Part shown: piece after piece, positions 31,494-40,218 of the stretch
Position numbering within the stretch: position 1 is the stretch's first letter
Layout of the letters: the number at the start of each line of letters is the position of its first letter
Source: Desulfobacterales bacterium
GTDB lineage: Bacteria > Desulfobacterota > Desulfobacteria > Desulfobacterales > SURF-7
NCBI GenBank assembly: GCA_028277765.1
Contig: JANQFQ010000006.1
Location: 1-64,000, forward strand
Reading direction: 5' to 3'
Length of the DNA: 64,000 nucleotides
Notes under the pieces: model-generated
What the model saw: the letters and a program-made list of their open reading frames with translations, nothing else
Told to the model about the DNA's origin: nothing
Database searches by the model: none
Program-made: the position numbers and the translations under genes

Positions 31494-31900
31494 TAATCCT
31501 GGTCTCCAGTTTTATTTGCCAAACTGTTTGTAAGATTTAAGATACGGTTTAAATGCTGAAGCAGTGCTACCGCGTCCTGTTCCCCCGGTTGGACAGGCAG
31601 CTGAATAAGAATGCCGAGGCCTTCACTCGCTTCATGAAACGCTTTGTGTTCAAGGCCGCTAACAATCGCGCAATTGAGCATGGGATTGACCGCTATAAAT
31701 CGTCTCACAAGTTCAAGACCTGTCATATCCCCCAGGTCTTCATCAACAACTGCCAGCACATAAGCATTCTTTTGAACGGCAGCGAGAGCACTGCTGCCTG
31801 ATTTCGCCCAATGAATCTTAAATCCTTTTTTTTGCCTTATTACTTTTTCAAGAGAAGCCAGAGACGTCCTGTCAGGACTAACCAGAAGCAAATTTCCCAT
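31493..31900 (-). CDS. Receiver-domain protein
   Basis: NLLLVSPDRTSLASLEKVI...LAVVDEDLGDMTGLELVRRF. Confidence 0.75.
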   Translation of the reverse strand: MGNLLLVSPDRTSLASLEKVIRQKKGFKIHWAKSGSSALAAVQKNAYVLAVVDEDLGDMTGLELVRRFIAVNPMLNCAIVSGLEHKAFHEASEGLGILIQLPVQPGEQDAVALLQHLNRILNLTNSLANKTGDQD

Positions 31901-31974
31901 ATGTTTCTCCCGTGAAAATGAACCCGCTCAATATTCAAGAATCGTTGTCTCACTCTTTTTTCCAGTCAATAAAA

Positions 31975-32065
31975 CCACAAGCACCAGTTCCCGGTGTAGC
32001 CAAGAATTCCGGGAACTGATGTACTGCGTGTCGGAGACATCTCTTCTCCAGTGGAGGTGCTATGG
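31975..32065 (-). ncRNA. Candidate structured leader RNA (three-way junction)
   Basis: Outer stem CCATAGCACC/GGTGCTTGTGG (one bulge), hairpin GGAGA-N7-TCTCC, hairpin CAGTTCCCGG-N14-CCGGGAACTG, followed by TTTTA. Confidence 0.5.
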
Positions 32066-32171
32066 CAAAGCACACTGAGTTATCTTTTATTATGCCAGTA
32101 TGATGTTTACAGTTTATACACCCAATTTTTTTATTATTTCCCTTCCGTATTTATGGCCCATTCGTATGATT

Positions 32172-32510
32172 TCAGCAGGTGTTTCTGTTTCCAACATTAG
32201 AAGAAGTTTCCAGGTTTTTGATGCGTTCTTGTAAATCGTTCAGAACGCTTTTTATGGATTCCGCCTGACTTCTAAGGACGTCTATCTCCTCAGGCGTTTC
32301 TGAATGAAGTAACGGCACATGCCATGAATACCCCCAGCAGAAACCATGCCGCATGCCCATACCCAGGCCAAAACACCTTTTTGAGCCCTGGCCATAGGAG
32401 CCTCCGACAAATCTCTTGCTGTTTCCTGTGTTTAGCGTATTACAAAAACCTCTTCCTCTTCCGTTCATTGGACCGTCACCCATTGGCCCCCCTCTATCTA
32501 ATCCAGGCAT
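32172..32510 (-). CDS. DUF5320-like small Gly-rich protein
   Basis: MPGLDRGGPMGDGPMNGRGRGFCN; likely start at MPGLD (about 32510). Confidence 0.7.
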   Translation of the reverse strand: MPGLDRGGPMGDGPMNGRGRGFCNTLNTGNSKRFVGGSYGQGSKRCFGLGMGMRHGFCWGYSWHVPLLHSETPEEIDVLRSQAESIKSVLNDLQERIKNLETSSNVGNRNTC

Positions 32511-32541
32511 GATATTTACCTCCAAATAATATTTCCTGATG

Positions 32542-32709
32542 TTAACTGTTTCCCTGGCCTTGTCCCCTGCCGCGGCCGGGCCCCGTACATTGACCGCCCC
32601 CTTTTCCCTGGCCGGTTCCCTTACCGCCTTTTCCTGCGCCGCATCCGCCCCGGCCCTTTCCTGTTCCCCTGCCTTGGCCCTGGGGTCCTGTACCGTCCTT
32701 TTTCGCCAT
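32542..32709 (-). CDS. Alternative internal ORF: Gly/Cys-rich protein MAKKDGTGPQGQGRGTGKGRGGC...
   Basis: Strong SD aaaaggaggtgagcagtATG directly upstream of an internal ATG. Confidence 0.55.
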   Translation of the reverse strand: MAKKDGTGPQGQGRGTGKGRGGCGAGKGGKGTGQGKGGGQCTGPGRGRGQGQGNS

Positions 32710-33108
32710 ACTGCTCACCTCCTTTTGTTGAGAAAAAAAAACGTTCTTTTTGTTACCCTTTCCGCGGCGTTTCCGGCCGCACCCGGGCATCAGGTATTTC
32801 GGAATCAGCGGATGTTTTTTTGCGAACAATTTAAGGATCTCCTCAGCATTACCGGAAATAAATGGTATAAGTTTAATGCCGCTAGCCTCAAGCATAGCTG
32901 CAGGCACTTCCGAAATTGCCCCGCAAATTAAAACCTCAACATCCATCCGGTTCAGCATTTCCACAAATAGTAAAGGTGATTCAGGATTGAATTGAACGTA
33001 TTGGCTGTTTACTTCTTTTTCTTTTTCAACTTCAGCAATAAGAAGAAGTTTAGCGGAATCAAAAACCGGTGAAATTCGATTCTCCCAAAATGTAAGTGCT
33101 ATTTTCAT
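32542..33108 (-). CDS. NifX/NifB-family protein fused in frame to a Gly-rich C-terminus
   Basis: MKIALTFWENRISPVFDSAKLLLIAEVE...; annotated start (33159) lies inside the sigma54 promoter, so the start is assigned to 33108. Confidence 0.75.
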   Translation of the reverse strand: MKIALTFWENRISPVFDSAKLLLIAEVEKEKEVNSQYVQFNPESPLLFVEMLNRMDVEVLICGAISEVPAAMLEASGIKLIPFISGNAEEILKLFAKKHPLIPKYLMPGCGRKRRGKGNKKNVFFSQQKEVSSMAKKDGTGPQGQGRGTGKGRGGCGAGKGGKGTGQGKGGGQCTGPGRGRGQGQGNS

Positions 33109-33142
33109 ATCTGTTATTGTTGCCTTATTTATCCATGAATAG

Positions 33143-33158
33143 AGCAAACAGCGTGCCA
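33143..33158 (-). promoter_or_regulatory. Sigma54 (-24/-12) promoter
   Basis: Minus strand TGGCAC-GCTGT-TTGCT, about 35 bp upstream of the NifX-family start at 33108. Confidence 0.85.
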
Positions 33159-33312
33159 TAAATTGCAGAAAGAAATGATGCCAAATTGCTTAAAAGAATC
33201 AGATGGTTTTAAAAGAAAAGAGAAAGTGAGCCAGCCTGAAAAAAAGATATGGTTGCGTGTTTGCGACTACATGTGGTGCAAAAAAGAAACTGTGCGACAG
33301 TGCGAAAAGGTC

Positions 33313-34689
33313 CTATTTTTTAAAACGGCCGTCAATCTCAGGAAGGGTAATTCCTAATTTTTTTATTTTCCTGAAAAGTGTACTTTTATGTATACCGAGT
33401 TCACGCGCGGTAGCCTGGCGATTATAGCTGTTCCGATTGAGCGCCGCCATAATCATCCCTGCTTCAGCAGACTTAACCGCATCACCCGGCTTGTCCTGAT
33501 CAGAAAACGGCAACTCCCGGGTAATCAGTGTAGCAGGAAAGTGCTGCTTATGAATAAAACCTTCAGGACAGAGGACAAAAGCATGTTCAATAATGTTTTC
33601 AAGCTCCCGTATATTGCCGGGATATATATGAGACATCAGCAGGCTAAGCGCCTCCTGATCCATGCCTGATATGGTCTTACCTTTAATTCTGTTCATCCTG
33701 TCAATAAAATGGTCAACAAGGAGAGGAATATCTTCCATCCGCTCTCGAAGCGGTGGCAGAAGCATCCGCACAACGTTAATCCGATAAAAAAGGTCCTGTC
33801 TGAATTCCCCGCTGTCAACCATGGACAACAGATTCCTGTTTGTCGCGGCAATAATCCTAACATCCACTTTTTCTTTTTTTACCGCACCAAGGGGCAGGTA
33901 CTCATGTTCTTCTAAAACACGTAAAAGCCGTACCTGAAACGCTGAACTTGTATCTCCAATTTCATCAAGAAGGATGGTTCCGCCTTCAGCGACAGCAAAA
34001 TGGCCCTTTTTGTCCTTAATAGCATTTGTAAACGCGCCGGCCTTATACCCGAACAGCTCTGATTCCAACAATGTGTCCGGCAAGGCACCGCAGTTGATAG
34101 CGATAAATGGTTTTTCTTTCCTTTGGCTTGAATGGTGTATCGCCCTTGCCAGAAGCTCCTTTCCGGTCCCGGTTTCACCTTGAATAAGCACCGTACTGTC
34201 ACTGTCAGCCACCTGGGGGAGAAGTTCGAAAATCTTGCGCATGGAAGGACTGCTGCTGACCATATCACCGATCTGAAAGCGGGATGTCAACTCCTTGCGA
34301 AGTTCCTCCACAAGGCTTATGTCACGGAATGTCTCCACTCCGCCCAGGACTTCTTCTTTTTTGTTTTTAAGCAAGGAAGTTGATGCAGTGATTGGAATTC
34401 TTTTTTTTTCGTGGTTAATAATATAGGTAGAGGTACTGACCAGCGATGTGCCTTCTTTCATTGTGCGCTTCAACGCGCAGTCACCTTCACACATGTTGGC
34501 CCGAAAAACTTCCCAGCAGTGCCTGCCCACAGCTTCATCCCGTGAAATCCCCGTAATTTCCTCCGCAGCCCGGTTGAACGACATGATCCGCCACTCAAGA
34601 TCAACCGTAAACACACCGTCTGAAATACTTTCCAGGATTATTTCCGTGACGTTTTGGGGAATATCACAAATTTTTTTCTTTTTACCCAT
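33313..34689 (-). CDS. Sigma54-dependent activator (PAS-AAA+-Fis)
   Basis: GETGTGKELLARAIHHSSQR, GAFTNAIKDKKGHF, Fis HTH; Cys-rich PAS RHCWEVFRANMCEGDC. Confidence 0.93.
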   Translation of the reverse strand: MGKKKKICDIPQNVTEIILESISDGVFTVDLEWRIMSFNRAAEEITGISRDEAVGRHCWEVFRANMCEGDCALKRTMKEGTSLVSTSTYIINHEKKRIPITASTSLLKNKKEEVLGGVETFRDISLVEELRKELTSRFQIGDMVSSSPSMRKIFELLPQVADSDSTVLIQGETGTGKELLARAIHHSSQRKEKPFIAINCGALPDTLLESELFGYKAGAFTNAIKDKKGHFAVAEGGTILLDEIGDTSSAFQVRLLRVLEEHEYLPLGAVKKEKVDVRIIAATNRNLLSMVDSGEFRQDLFYRINVVRMLLPPLRERMEDIPLLVDHFIDRMNRIKGKTISGMDQEALSLLMSHIYPGNIRELENIIEHAFVLCPEGFIHKQHFPATLITRELPFSDQDKPGDAVKSAEAGMIMAALNRNSYNRQATARELGIHKSTLFRKIKKLGITLPEIDGRFKK

Positions 34690-34816
34690 TTTTTTATAGG
34701 GATAAAAAAATAATTATAAAAATGGACAAGAAAATGTATGTACCTACCAAACCTTATCTCTTTTGTATGTTGAATAAAAAGTTAATAACTAATGATTCTT
34801 ACAATTTTTTGTCCTT

Positions 34817-35329
34817 TTATTTTTTCTTCAGCAATTCACTGATCTTTTTAAGTGTATCAGTATCACATCCATTTATCATTGATTTTAATTCTTCTTTTTC
34901 CCCTGCTTTTTCTGCGACTGTTGGATCAACGCCCAGGATGTCACATATGGCCTTAACAAGGCTTACCGGTGTAACCGGCTTTTCCAGGATATGTTTTGGC
35001 CCTTTTCCAGCGTCAAAGGCCTTAAACTGTTCAATACCATCCCCTCCCATTTCATCGCTGGCATGTGCGGTAATGACAATAACCGGTATTTTAGTACTCC
35101 CCTTAATTTTCCGCATTCGACGAAGCACGTGAACGCCTGACAATCCTGGCATCACCATATCAAGAGTCATTAAATCCGGCGGATCAGCCTTGATCTTTTC
35201 CAGTGCTTCTTCCCCGTTTTCAGCGGTTTCAACAATAAATCCCGCGTCTTCAATGCATGCGGAAATAAAATTCCGCACATCCGGTTCATCATCAACAACC
35301 AGGATTTTCTTGTCTGATGCTTTTACCAT
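34817..35329 (-). CDS. Rrf1-like response regulator downstream of the hmc genes
   Basis: KKILVVDDEPDVRNFI...DLMTLDMVMPGLSGVHVLRRM...IPVIVITAHAS. Confidence 0.85.
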   Translation of the reverse strand: MVKASDKKILVVDDEPDVRNFISACIEDAGFIVETAENGEEALEKIKADPPDLMTLDMVMPGLSGVHVLRRMRKIKGSTKIPVIVITAHASDEMGGDGIEQFKAFDAGKGPKHILEKPVTPVSLVKAICDILGVDPTVAEKAGEKEELKSMINGCDTDTLKKISELLKKK

Positions 35330-35360
35330 TGTCTGCTCCTTTTATAAGGCTTCAAAAAAA

Positions 35361-35433
35361 TATCGAAAGCGCCCGGCACTGTTAAATAATAATGATGGAG
35401 GTAAGCTGCCTTGATCCCGGGCGCTTTTCGATA
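35361..35433. repeat. Long inverted repeat between hmcF-like and rrf1-like genes
   Basis: tatcgaaagcgcccgg (35361-35376) versus ccgggcgcttttcgata (35417-35433). Confidence 0.75.
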
Positions 35434-35457
35434 AACGCGTTCAGGGGTGCTGTCTGT

Positions 35458-36777
35458 TTACACCTCAGGTTTTTCCATTACCTCGTACATAATATCACTG
35501 ATAAATTTTACATGCATATCAAGCTTATAATATAAAACAATATCTTCCATGCCGCTATGGCAGTTATGGCAGGGGGTGATCAGGATCTCTGCGCCTGTAT
35601 CAGCACACTGTTTTGCCTTGACCTTGTTTCCCATGACCCGCTTGTTTTTAAACGGAGGACCGCAGTTAATCACACCACCGCCTGCATTACAGCAGTAATT
35701 ATGCTCCCGGTTCGGGTGCATCTCAATGACATTTTCACATAATTCATGGATAACATAACGAAGCTTGTCATGAAGACCTCGGCCCCTGATAACATTACAC
35801 GGATCATGTATGGTGACGGATTTTTTATATTTTTCTTTAATCTTAATTTTACCTGTTGACAGAAGTTCATGATAAAAGTCAATGGCATGCACCATGGGAA
35901 CCGGTGGATTTGCCCATGCGAGCCAGCGGTTACCCACGTCATACACTGACCGGAATGCGTGTCCGCATTCACCCATAACGATCCGTTTTACTTTAAGCTT
36001 TTGCGCGGCTTCATAGTGGAACTTTTTATTCCTGCCCATGATTTCATTGTCACCTGTAAACATGGCCATGTCACTATTGTCCCATCCGGGCATGGACGGC
36101 ATGGTCCAGTCACATCCTGCTACGTTAAAAATATAGGCTGCCTGGTACAACAATCCTGCCAGGAACTTTGGCTCAGGACCGATAACAGAATACATAAAAT
36201 CAGCCCCTTCCTTATCTAGGGGAATACGAAGATCTGGTAATTCCTCACGGGCATCTTCTTCCTGCCACTGCAGAGTGTCGATCCACTCGTCCTCTTTTAC
36301 CCACATCTGGTTTTGAGTAACTGAATGGCTGTGGGCTGTATCCTGTATATATAAAGGTGTAACCCCGCACAAATGACATATCCGTCTTATCACCAACAGG
36401 ATATAGGCTGAATCAACACCAAAAGGACAATACATAGCGCACCGCTTGCACACATTGCATTCAGTTGACGCTACTTCTGATGCCTGCCGAATAAAATCTG
36501 GATCAACCTTCCCTTTTCGCTTTAAGATTTCACCCATGGTCCGCCTCACCTTACCAGCAGGTGACAATTTTGGATCACGGCCATAAGATAAGTAATAAGG
36601 ACAGGTTTCAGAACAGAGACCGCAATGTACGCATGTATCCATATACGCCTTAAGCCTTGCTCCTGTTTCACCGGATAAAACCTGGTTTATCACTTTATCA
36701 ATGCGTTCCTGTGTTAGCCGTTCTTTCCCGGTATCAAGCCCCTCATCAATAATTCTGTTTTTTGCAGGCTCAGCCAT
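35458..36777 (-). CDS. hmcF: HmcF/TmcB-like CCG-domain Fe-S protein
   Basis: CVHCGLCSETCPYYLSYG, CNVCKRCAMYCPFG, CCG motifs HDPCNVIRGRGLHD...NYCCNAGGGV, ITPCHNCHSG. Confidence 0.85.
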   Translation of the reverse strand: MAEPAKNRIIDEGLDTGKERLTQERIDKVINQVLSGETGARLKAYMDTCVHCGLCSETCPYYLSYGRDPKLSPAGKVRRTMGEILKRKGKVDPDFIRQASEVASTECNVCKRCAMYCPFGVDSAYILLVIRRICHLCGVTPLYIQDTAHSHSVTQNQMWVKEDEWIDTLQWQEEDAREELPDLRIPLDKEGADFMYSVIGPEPKFLAGLLYQAAYIFNVAGCDWTMPSMPGWDNSDMAMFTGDNEIMGRNKKFHYEAAQKLKVKRIVMGECGHAFRSVYDVGNRWLAWANPPVPMVHAIDFYHELLSTGKIKIKEKYKKSVTIHDPCNVIRGRGLHDKLRYVIHELCENVIEMHPNREHNYCCNAGGGVINCGPPFKNKRVMGNKVKAKQCADTGAEILITPCHNCHSGMEDIVLYYKLDMHVKFISDIMYEVMEKPEV

Positions 36778-36791
36778 CTATATCCTCCTTT

Positions 36792-37466
36792 TTACCAGTC
36801 TCTCGCATGTCTTACACCGCCGAATTCAGATCCCAGATACGCTCTTGTAAACACCGCATAAAGCATGTGGGTTAGGCGTGTAAACGGGATTGCCATCAGC
36901 ATAATTTCTCCTGAAAGAATATGAAGTATCAGCCAGAAGCGGTAATAACAGCACTGCTGATCAGCCAGAAAGCCGGTAATAAAGGGCGCGGCAGCAATGG
37001 TAAGCAGTGCATAGTCAGAAGGGGTTGTAATAAACCTGACATCCCTTAAAATCAGCCGCCGCAGGAGAAAAAAAACACAGGCAATAATAACAATAACCGT
37101 TATTACATCTGCTGTTCCGTCTGGTATGGTCCACCAGCTCACACCAAAAGCTTCATTTATCAGAATGACATGAGCTGCAAGGAAAAACGGCATGCATACA
37201 AGACCCATATGAAAAATAAAGGTCATGATCGTCATGAAAGAACGTTTTCTCCAGTTTGTTGATGCAAAAGGAATAATCCAGTGTAAAATCGATCTTATGC
37301 TGTATTTCCAACTCATATATCTCCAGATGAATTTTTCCTTCTGGTTAACAAGGGATATTAATTGATGAATTTTGTAAATACTGCCGCCGATAAAAACAAT
37401 AACTGCGACAATAAACAGCGGACCGCTGATAAAATTATAAAGCATATCAAAATTGCTCATACCCAT
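36792..37466 (-). CDS. hmcE: HmcE/TmcC-like membrane cytochrome b subunit
   Basis: NarI-like multi-TM protein located between HmcF-like and upstream hmc genes. Confidence 0.75.
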   Translation of the reverse strand: MGMSNFDMLYNFISGPLFIVAVIVFIGGSIYKIHQLISLVNQKEKFIWRYMSWKYSIRSILHWIIPFASTNWRKRSFMTIMTFIFHMGLVCMPFFLAAHVILINEAFGVSWWTIPDGTADVITVIVIIACVFFLLRRLILRDVRFITTPSDYALLTIAAAPFITGFLADQQCCYYRFWLILHILSGEIMLMAIPFTRLTHMLYAVFTRAYLGSEFGGVRHARDW

Positions 37467-37478
37467 TCCCCTTATCTG

Positions 37479-38792
37479 CTATATCATCTCATTGATTGAA
37501 ACAACTCTTCTATAGCACACACCGTCCTCAACCGTTCTGCAAAGAATTTTACTCCCGTCAGGACTGAAAACAGGTTCCCAAGCCTGTTCACACATTCTTT
37601 GCCAGAGTTTTCCGTTTACGGCGATTGTATATTTACCGTCTTTCTCCACCTTGGCCGCAACGTTTTTGCTGTCCGGGCTGAAAACAGGCCCCCATGCCAT
37701 GTCAAAGCTGTTGTCCCATTCACTGCCATCAATAGCGATCGCATACTTGTCACCCTCTTTTCCCACACACCCTACACGGCTGCTGTCCGGGCTGAAGGTA
37801 AGATCGGTAACCATATCACAAAATGTTATGTCCCAGGCTTTTCCATCAACCGCTACCGTCCAGCTGCCAAAACCTTTTGCGACAATCGCTGCCAGTTTTT
37901 TTCCGTCAGGGCTGATCTTCTGGTGCCATACCTGGGCGAATTTGCTGTCCCATATGATATTGCCGTCTTCTGCCATGGTCCATGCCCCGGCTGTCCTTAC
38001 AGGAGCGATGACCGTGCCTTTATCAGAATGAAAAATCGGCGCCCATACACATCCGAATATCTGTTCCCACGGTTTACCGTTAACAGCGATGGTATAATCA
38101 TAAAGATTAAGACGGACTTCAGCAGCCAGCTTTGTCCCGTCCGGACTGAAGGCCATGTTCCACACATTGACAAAATTCCTGCCCCAGGCGTTTCCGTTTG
38201 CCGCGGCAGTAAAACACCCTTCCTGGAACTTAAAGACTTCCGCCTGTCCAAAAGCCACAGCCTGAGCCGAAGCAGCTGTATTTTTTCCATCAGGACTCAT
38301 GGTCATACAAGTAATAAAGCTGAAGCCGCTCTCCCACGGGGTATCATCCTTGATCATCAGGTAACTCCCTTCCTGCTGGGCAGCTACGGCTATGGTCTTA
38401 CCGTCTTCACTGAACTGCTTGTCCCAGACATAGTCGCTCGCCTCTTCCCACAGCTCTCCGTCCACAGCAACCGTCCATGCCATGTCTGCTGAAACAAGAG
38501 CCGTCAACCTGCCGTCAGGTGAAAACTTAAGCGACCATGCCTTTTCAAACGGTTCCTCTATTTCCCATGCTTTTCCGTTTACACACACATTGAATTCAGC
38601 TTCATCCGTGTTGACGATAGCGGCAACTTTTTCTCCATCAGGACTGACATAAGGCTCTTCCACCCAGTTATACGAGGCCTTCCATTCTTTTATGTCTGAA
38701 ACCAGCTTGTCGCCGATCTCCCAGTCCCAGTTTGCTGAATCTGCCATACAGCCTCCTTTATGTATTACCCTGCGGGAATACTCCCGAAACAT
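37479..38792 (-). CDS. Trp-rich WD40/PD40-like beta-propeller (TmcD-like)
   Basis: Tandem repeats of type W...FSPDG..lAa.v...g.wtiavdGkpWe. Confidence 0.75.
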   Translation of the reverse strand: MFREYSRRVIHKGGCMADSANWDWEIGDKLVSDIKEWKASYNWVEEPYVSPDGEKVAAIVNTDEAEFNVCVNGKAWEIEEPFEKAWSLKFSPDGRLTALVSADMAWTVAVDGELWEEASDYVWDKQFSEDGKTIAVAAQQEGSYLMIKDDTPWESGFSFITCMTMSPDGKNTAASAQAVAFGQAEVFKFQEGCFTAAANGNAWGRNFVNVWNMAFSPDGTKLAAEVRLNLYDYTIAVNGKPWEQIFGCVWAPIFHSDKGTVIAPVRTAGAWTMAEDGNIIWDSKFAQVWHQKISPDGKKLAAIVAKGFGSWTVAVDGKAWDITFCDMVTDLTFSPDSSRVGCVGKEGDKYAIAIDGSEWDNSFDMAWGPVFSPDSKNVAAKVEKDGKYTIAVNGKLWQRMCEQAWEPVFSPDGSKILCRTVEDGVCYRRVVSINEMI

Positions 38793-38821
38793 TAAACTTT
38801 CTGCTGAAAACCATCCATGCT

Positions 38822-38947
38822 TTAGTCGTCGCTAATGTGCAGATAGCTCCAGAAAAGCACAAGGATTACAAAGAATCCAATGACAACAAGATATTCAACC
38901 CCTTTTGTCGCAAAAAGATCAAAATATGTAAAAATACCTTCTTCCAT
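38822..38947 (-). CDS. hmcD: HmcD-like single-TM small subunit (41 aa), absent from the ORF track
   Basis: MEEGIFTYFDLFATKGVEYLVVIGFFVILVLFWSYLHISDD*; sits between hmcC-like and hmcE-like genes. Confidence 0.8.
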   Translation of the reverse strand: MEEGIFTYFDLFATKGVEYLVVIGFFVILVLFWSYLHISDD

Positions 38948-38975
38948 TATTTCTGTCTCCAATGAGTATTTAAAA

Positions 38976-40205
38976 TCAGTGACTATCCTCAACCCAGTCC
39001 GGTGATTTTCTTAAAACCGGCATTCTCAGAACAACCCACCGGAACACCCAGATTTCCACAAAAATTACAGTCATGGTAATGACGATTTCCATCCATGACG
39101 GATAATAGTGGAACGGCGCGTCCCACTTATAAGCGATGACAGATATGTTCAACCTGTTAAGGATGATGCCGATGGTGGTCAGTACCGCGGCAACCCGTAT
39201 GGGTGTAATCGCCCGGGTCCTCACACCTTCCACGAAAATTGCCAGGGGTATGGCAACAAAACCGATCATTTCAACCAGAAACCAGTATCCCATGGGCGTC
39301 CCCAGGTATGTCCAGTGATGCTCATGAATAAACACTAAAAGCTTTAGGAAAAAATAGGCAAACATAGCGCCAGCCGCGCCTTTGGCAAGCCCGATGGTAA
39401 TATCCTCTTCCGTGGCATGATGGTCTTCAGGTATCTGGTCCCTGAACACCCTGTGGCTGATGGCGCCTTCAATGATAACAAGAGAAAGCCCGGCAAAAAC
39501 ACTTGAAACAAAAAACAGAATGGGGATGAATTCAGTATACCAGAGGGGATGAATTTTATCCTTTGCCATCATAAAAAGAGCGCCAAGGCCTGACTGGTGT
39601 AGTGTAGAAAGCGTAATACCGAATATAACCGCGCCTATAGTAAGCGAGCCGAGTACTTTTCTTAATTTTCGCCATCCAGCCCATTCAGCAACTGCTGGCG
39701 AGAATTCAACAAACTGCGCCATCATATAGAGCAGAAAGTGCCAAGCCACAAGAAACAACACCGAACTGTATCCGAACTCGTTGCCGATTATCGGATTAAC
39801 AACATTCCATGGCCGACCAAGATCGAGCAAAAGCGCGCCAGCATAAAATACGTACGCGAGAAATCCGTTTAAAACAGTAGCGCGGATAATCGGATGATAT
39901 TTTTTCGCACCAAACACATAAACAGCGCACGTAAGAACATAAGCACCCCCAGCAAATGCCACACCGGTTACCACATCAAATCCGATCCAGATCCCCCAGG
40001 GGAAGTCATCAGACAGGTTTGTCGCAGCACCAAGACCGAACGCGAAACGATATATGATCAGTATTATACCAATAAATATAGTTATACCTGAAATCACATT
40101 AAAGGGTGTAATGATTTTCCCTTTTGGTTTAAGTTCCTCCAGGAAAAAAGGGATGAAATTTTTAATTTCCTGATTAAGCGCTTTTACAGTTCCATTACTC
40201 ATCAT
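38976..40205 (-). CDS. hmcC: HmcC-like NrfD-family integral membrane protein
   Basis: Ten-TM NrfD/PsrC-type sequence (DDFPWGIWIGFDVVTGVAFAGGAYVLTC). Confidence 0.88.
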   Translation of the reverse strand: MMSNGTVKALNQEIKNFIPFFLEELKPKGKIITPFNVISGITIFIGIILIIYRFAFGLGAATNLSDDFPWGIWIGFDVVTGVAFAGGAYVLTCAVYVFGAKKYHPIIRATVLNGFLAYVFYAGALLLDLGRPWNVVNPIIGNEFGYSSVLFLVAWHFLLYMMAQFVEFSPAVAEWAGWRKLRKVLGSLTIGAVIFGITLSTLHQSGLGALFMMAKDKIHPLWYTEFIPILFFVSSVFAGLSLVIIEGAISHRVFRDQIPEDHHATEEDITIGLAKGAAGAMFAYFFLKLLVFIHEHHWTYLGTPMGYWFLVEMIGFVAIPLAIFVEGVRTRAITPIRVAAVLTTIGIILNRLNISVIAYKWDAPFHYYPSWMEIVITMTVIFVEIWVFRWVVLRMPVLRKSPDWVEDSH

Positions 40206-40218
40206 TTACCTCGTTTTT

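Noticed and set aside
32539-32931. 130-aa plus-strand ORF
   Set aside because: Antisense to the NifX/Gly-rich gene; low-complexity artefact of GC-rich Gly codons
37599-38492. 297-aa plus-strand ORF
   Set aside because: Lies entirely antisense to the repeat-rich propeller gene; composition looks like reverse reading of coding sequence with no recognisable domain
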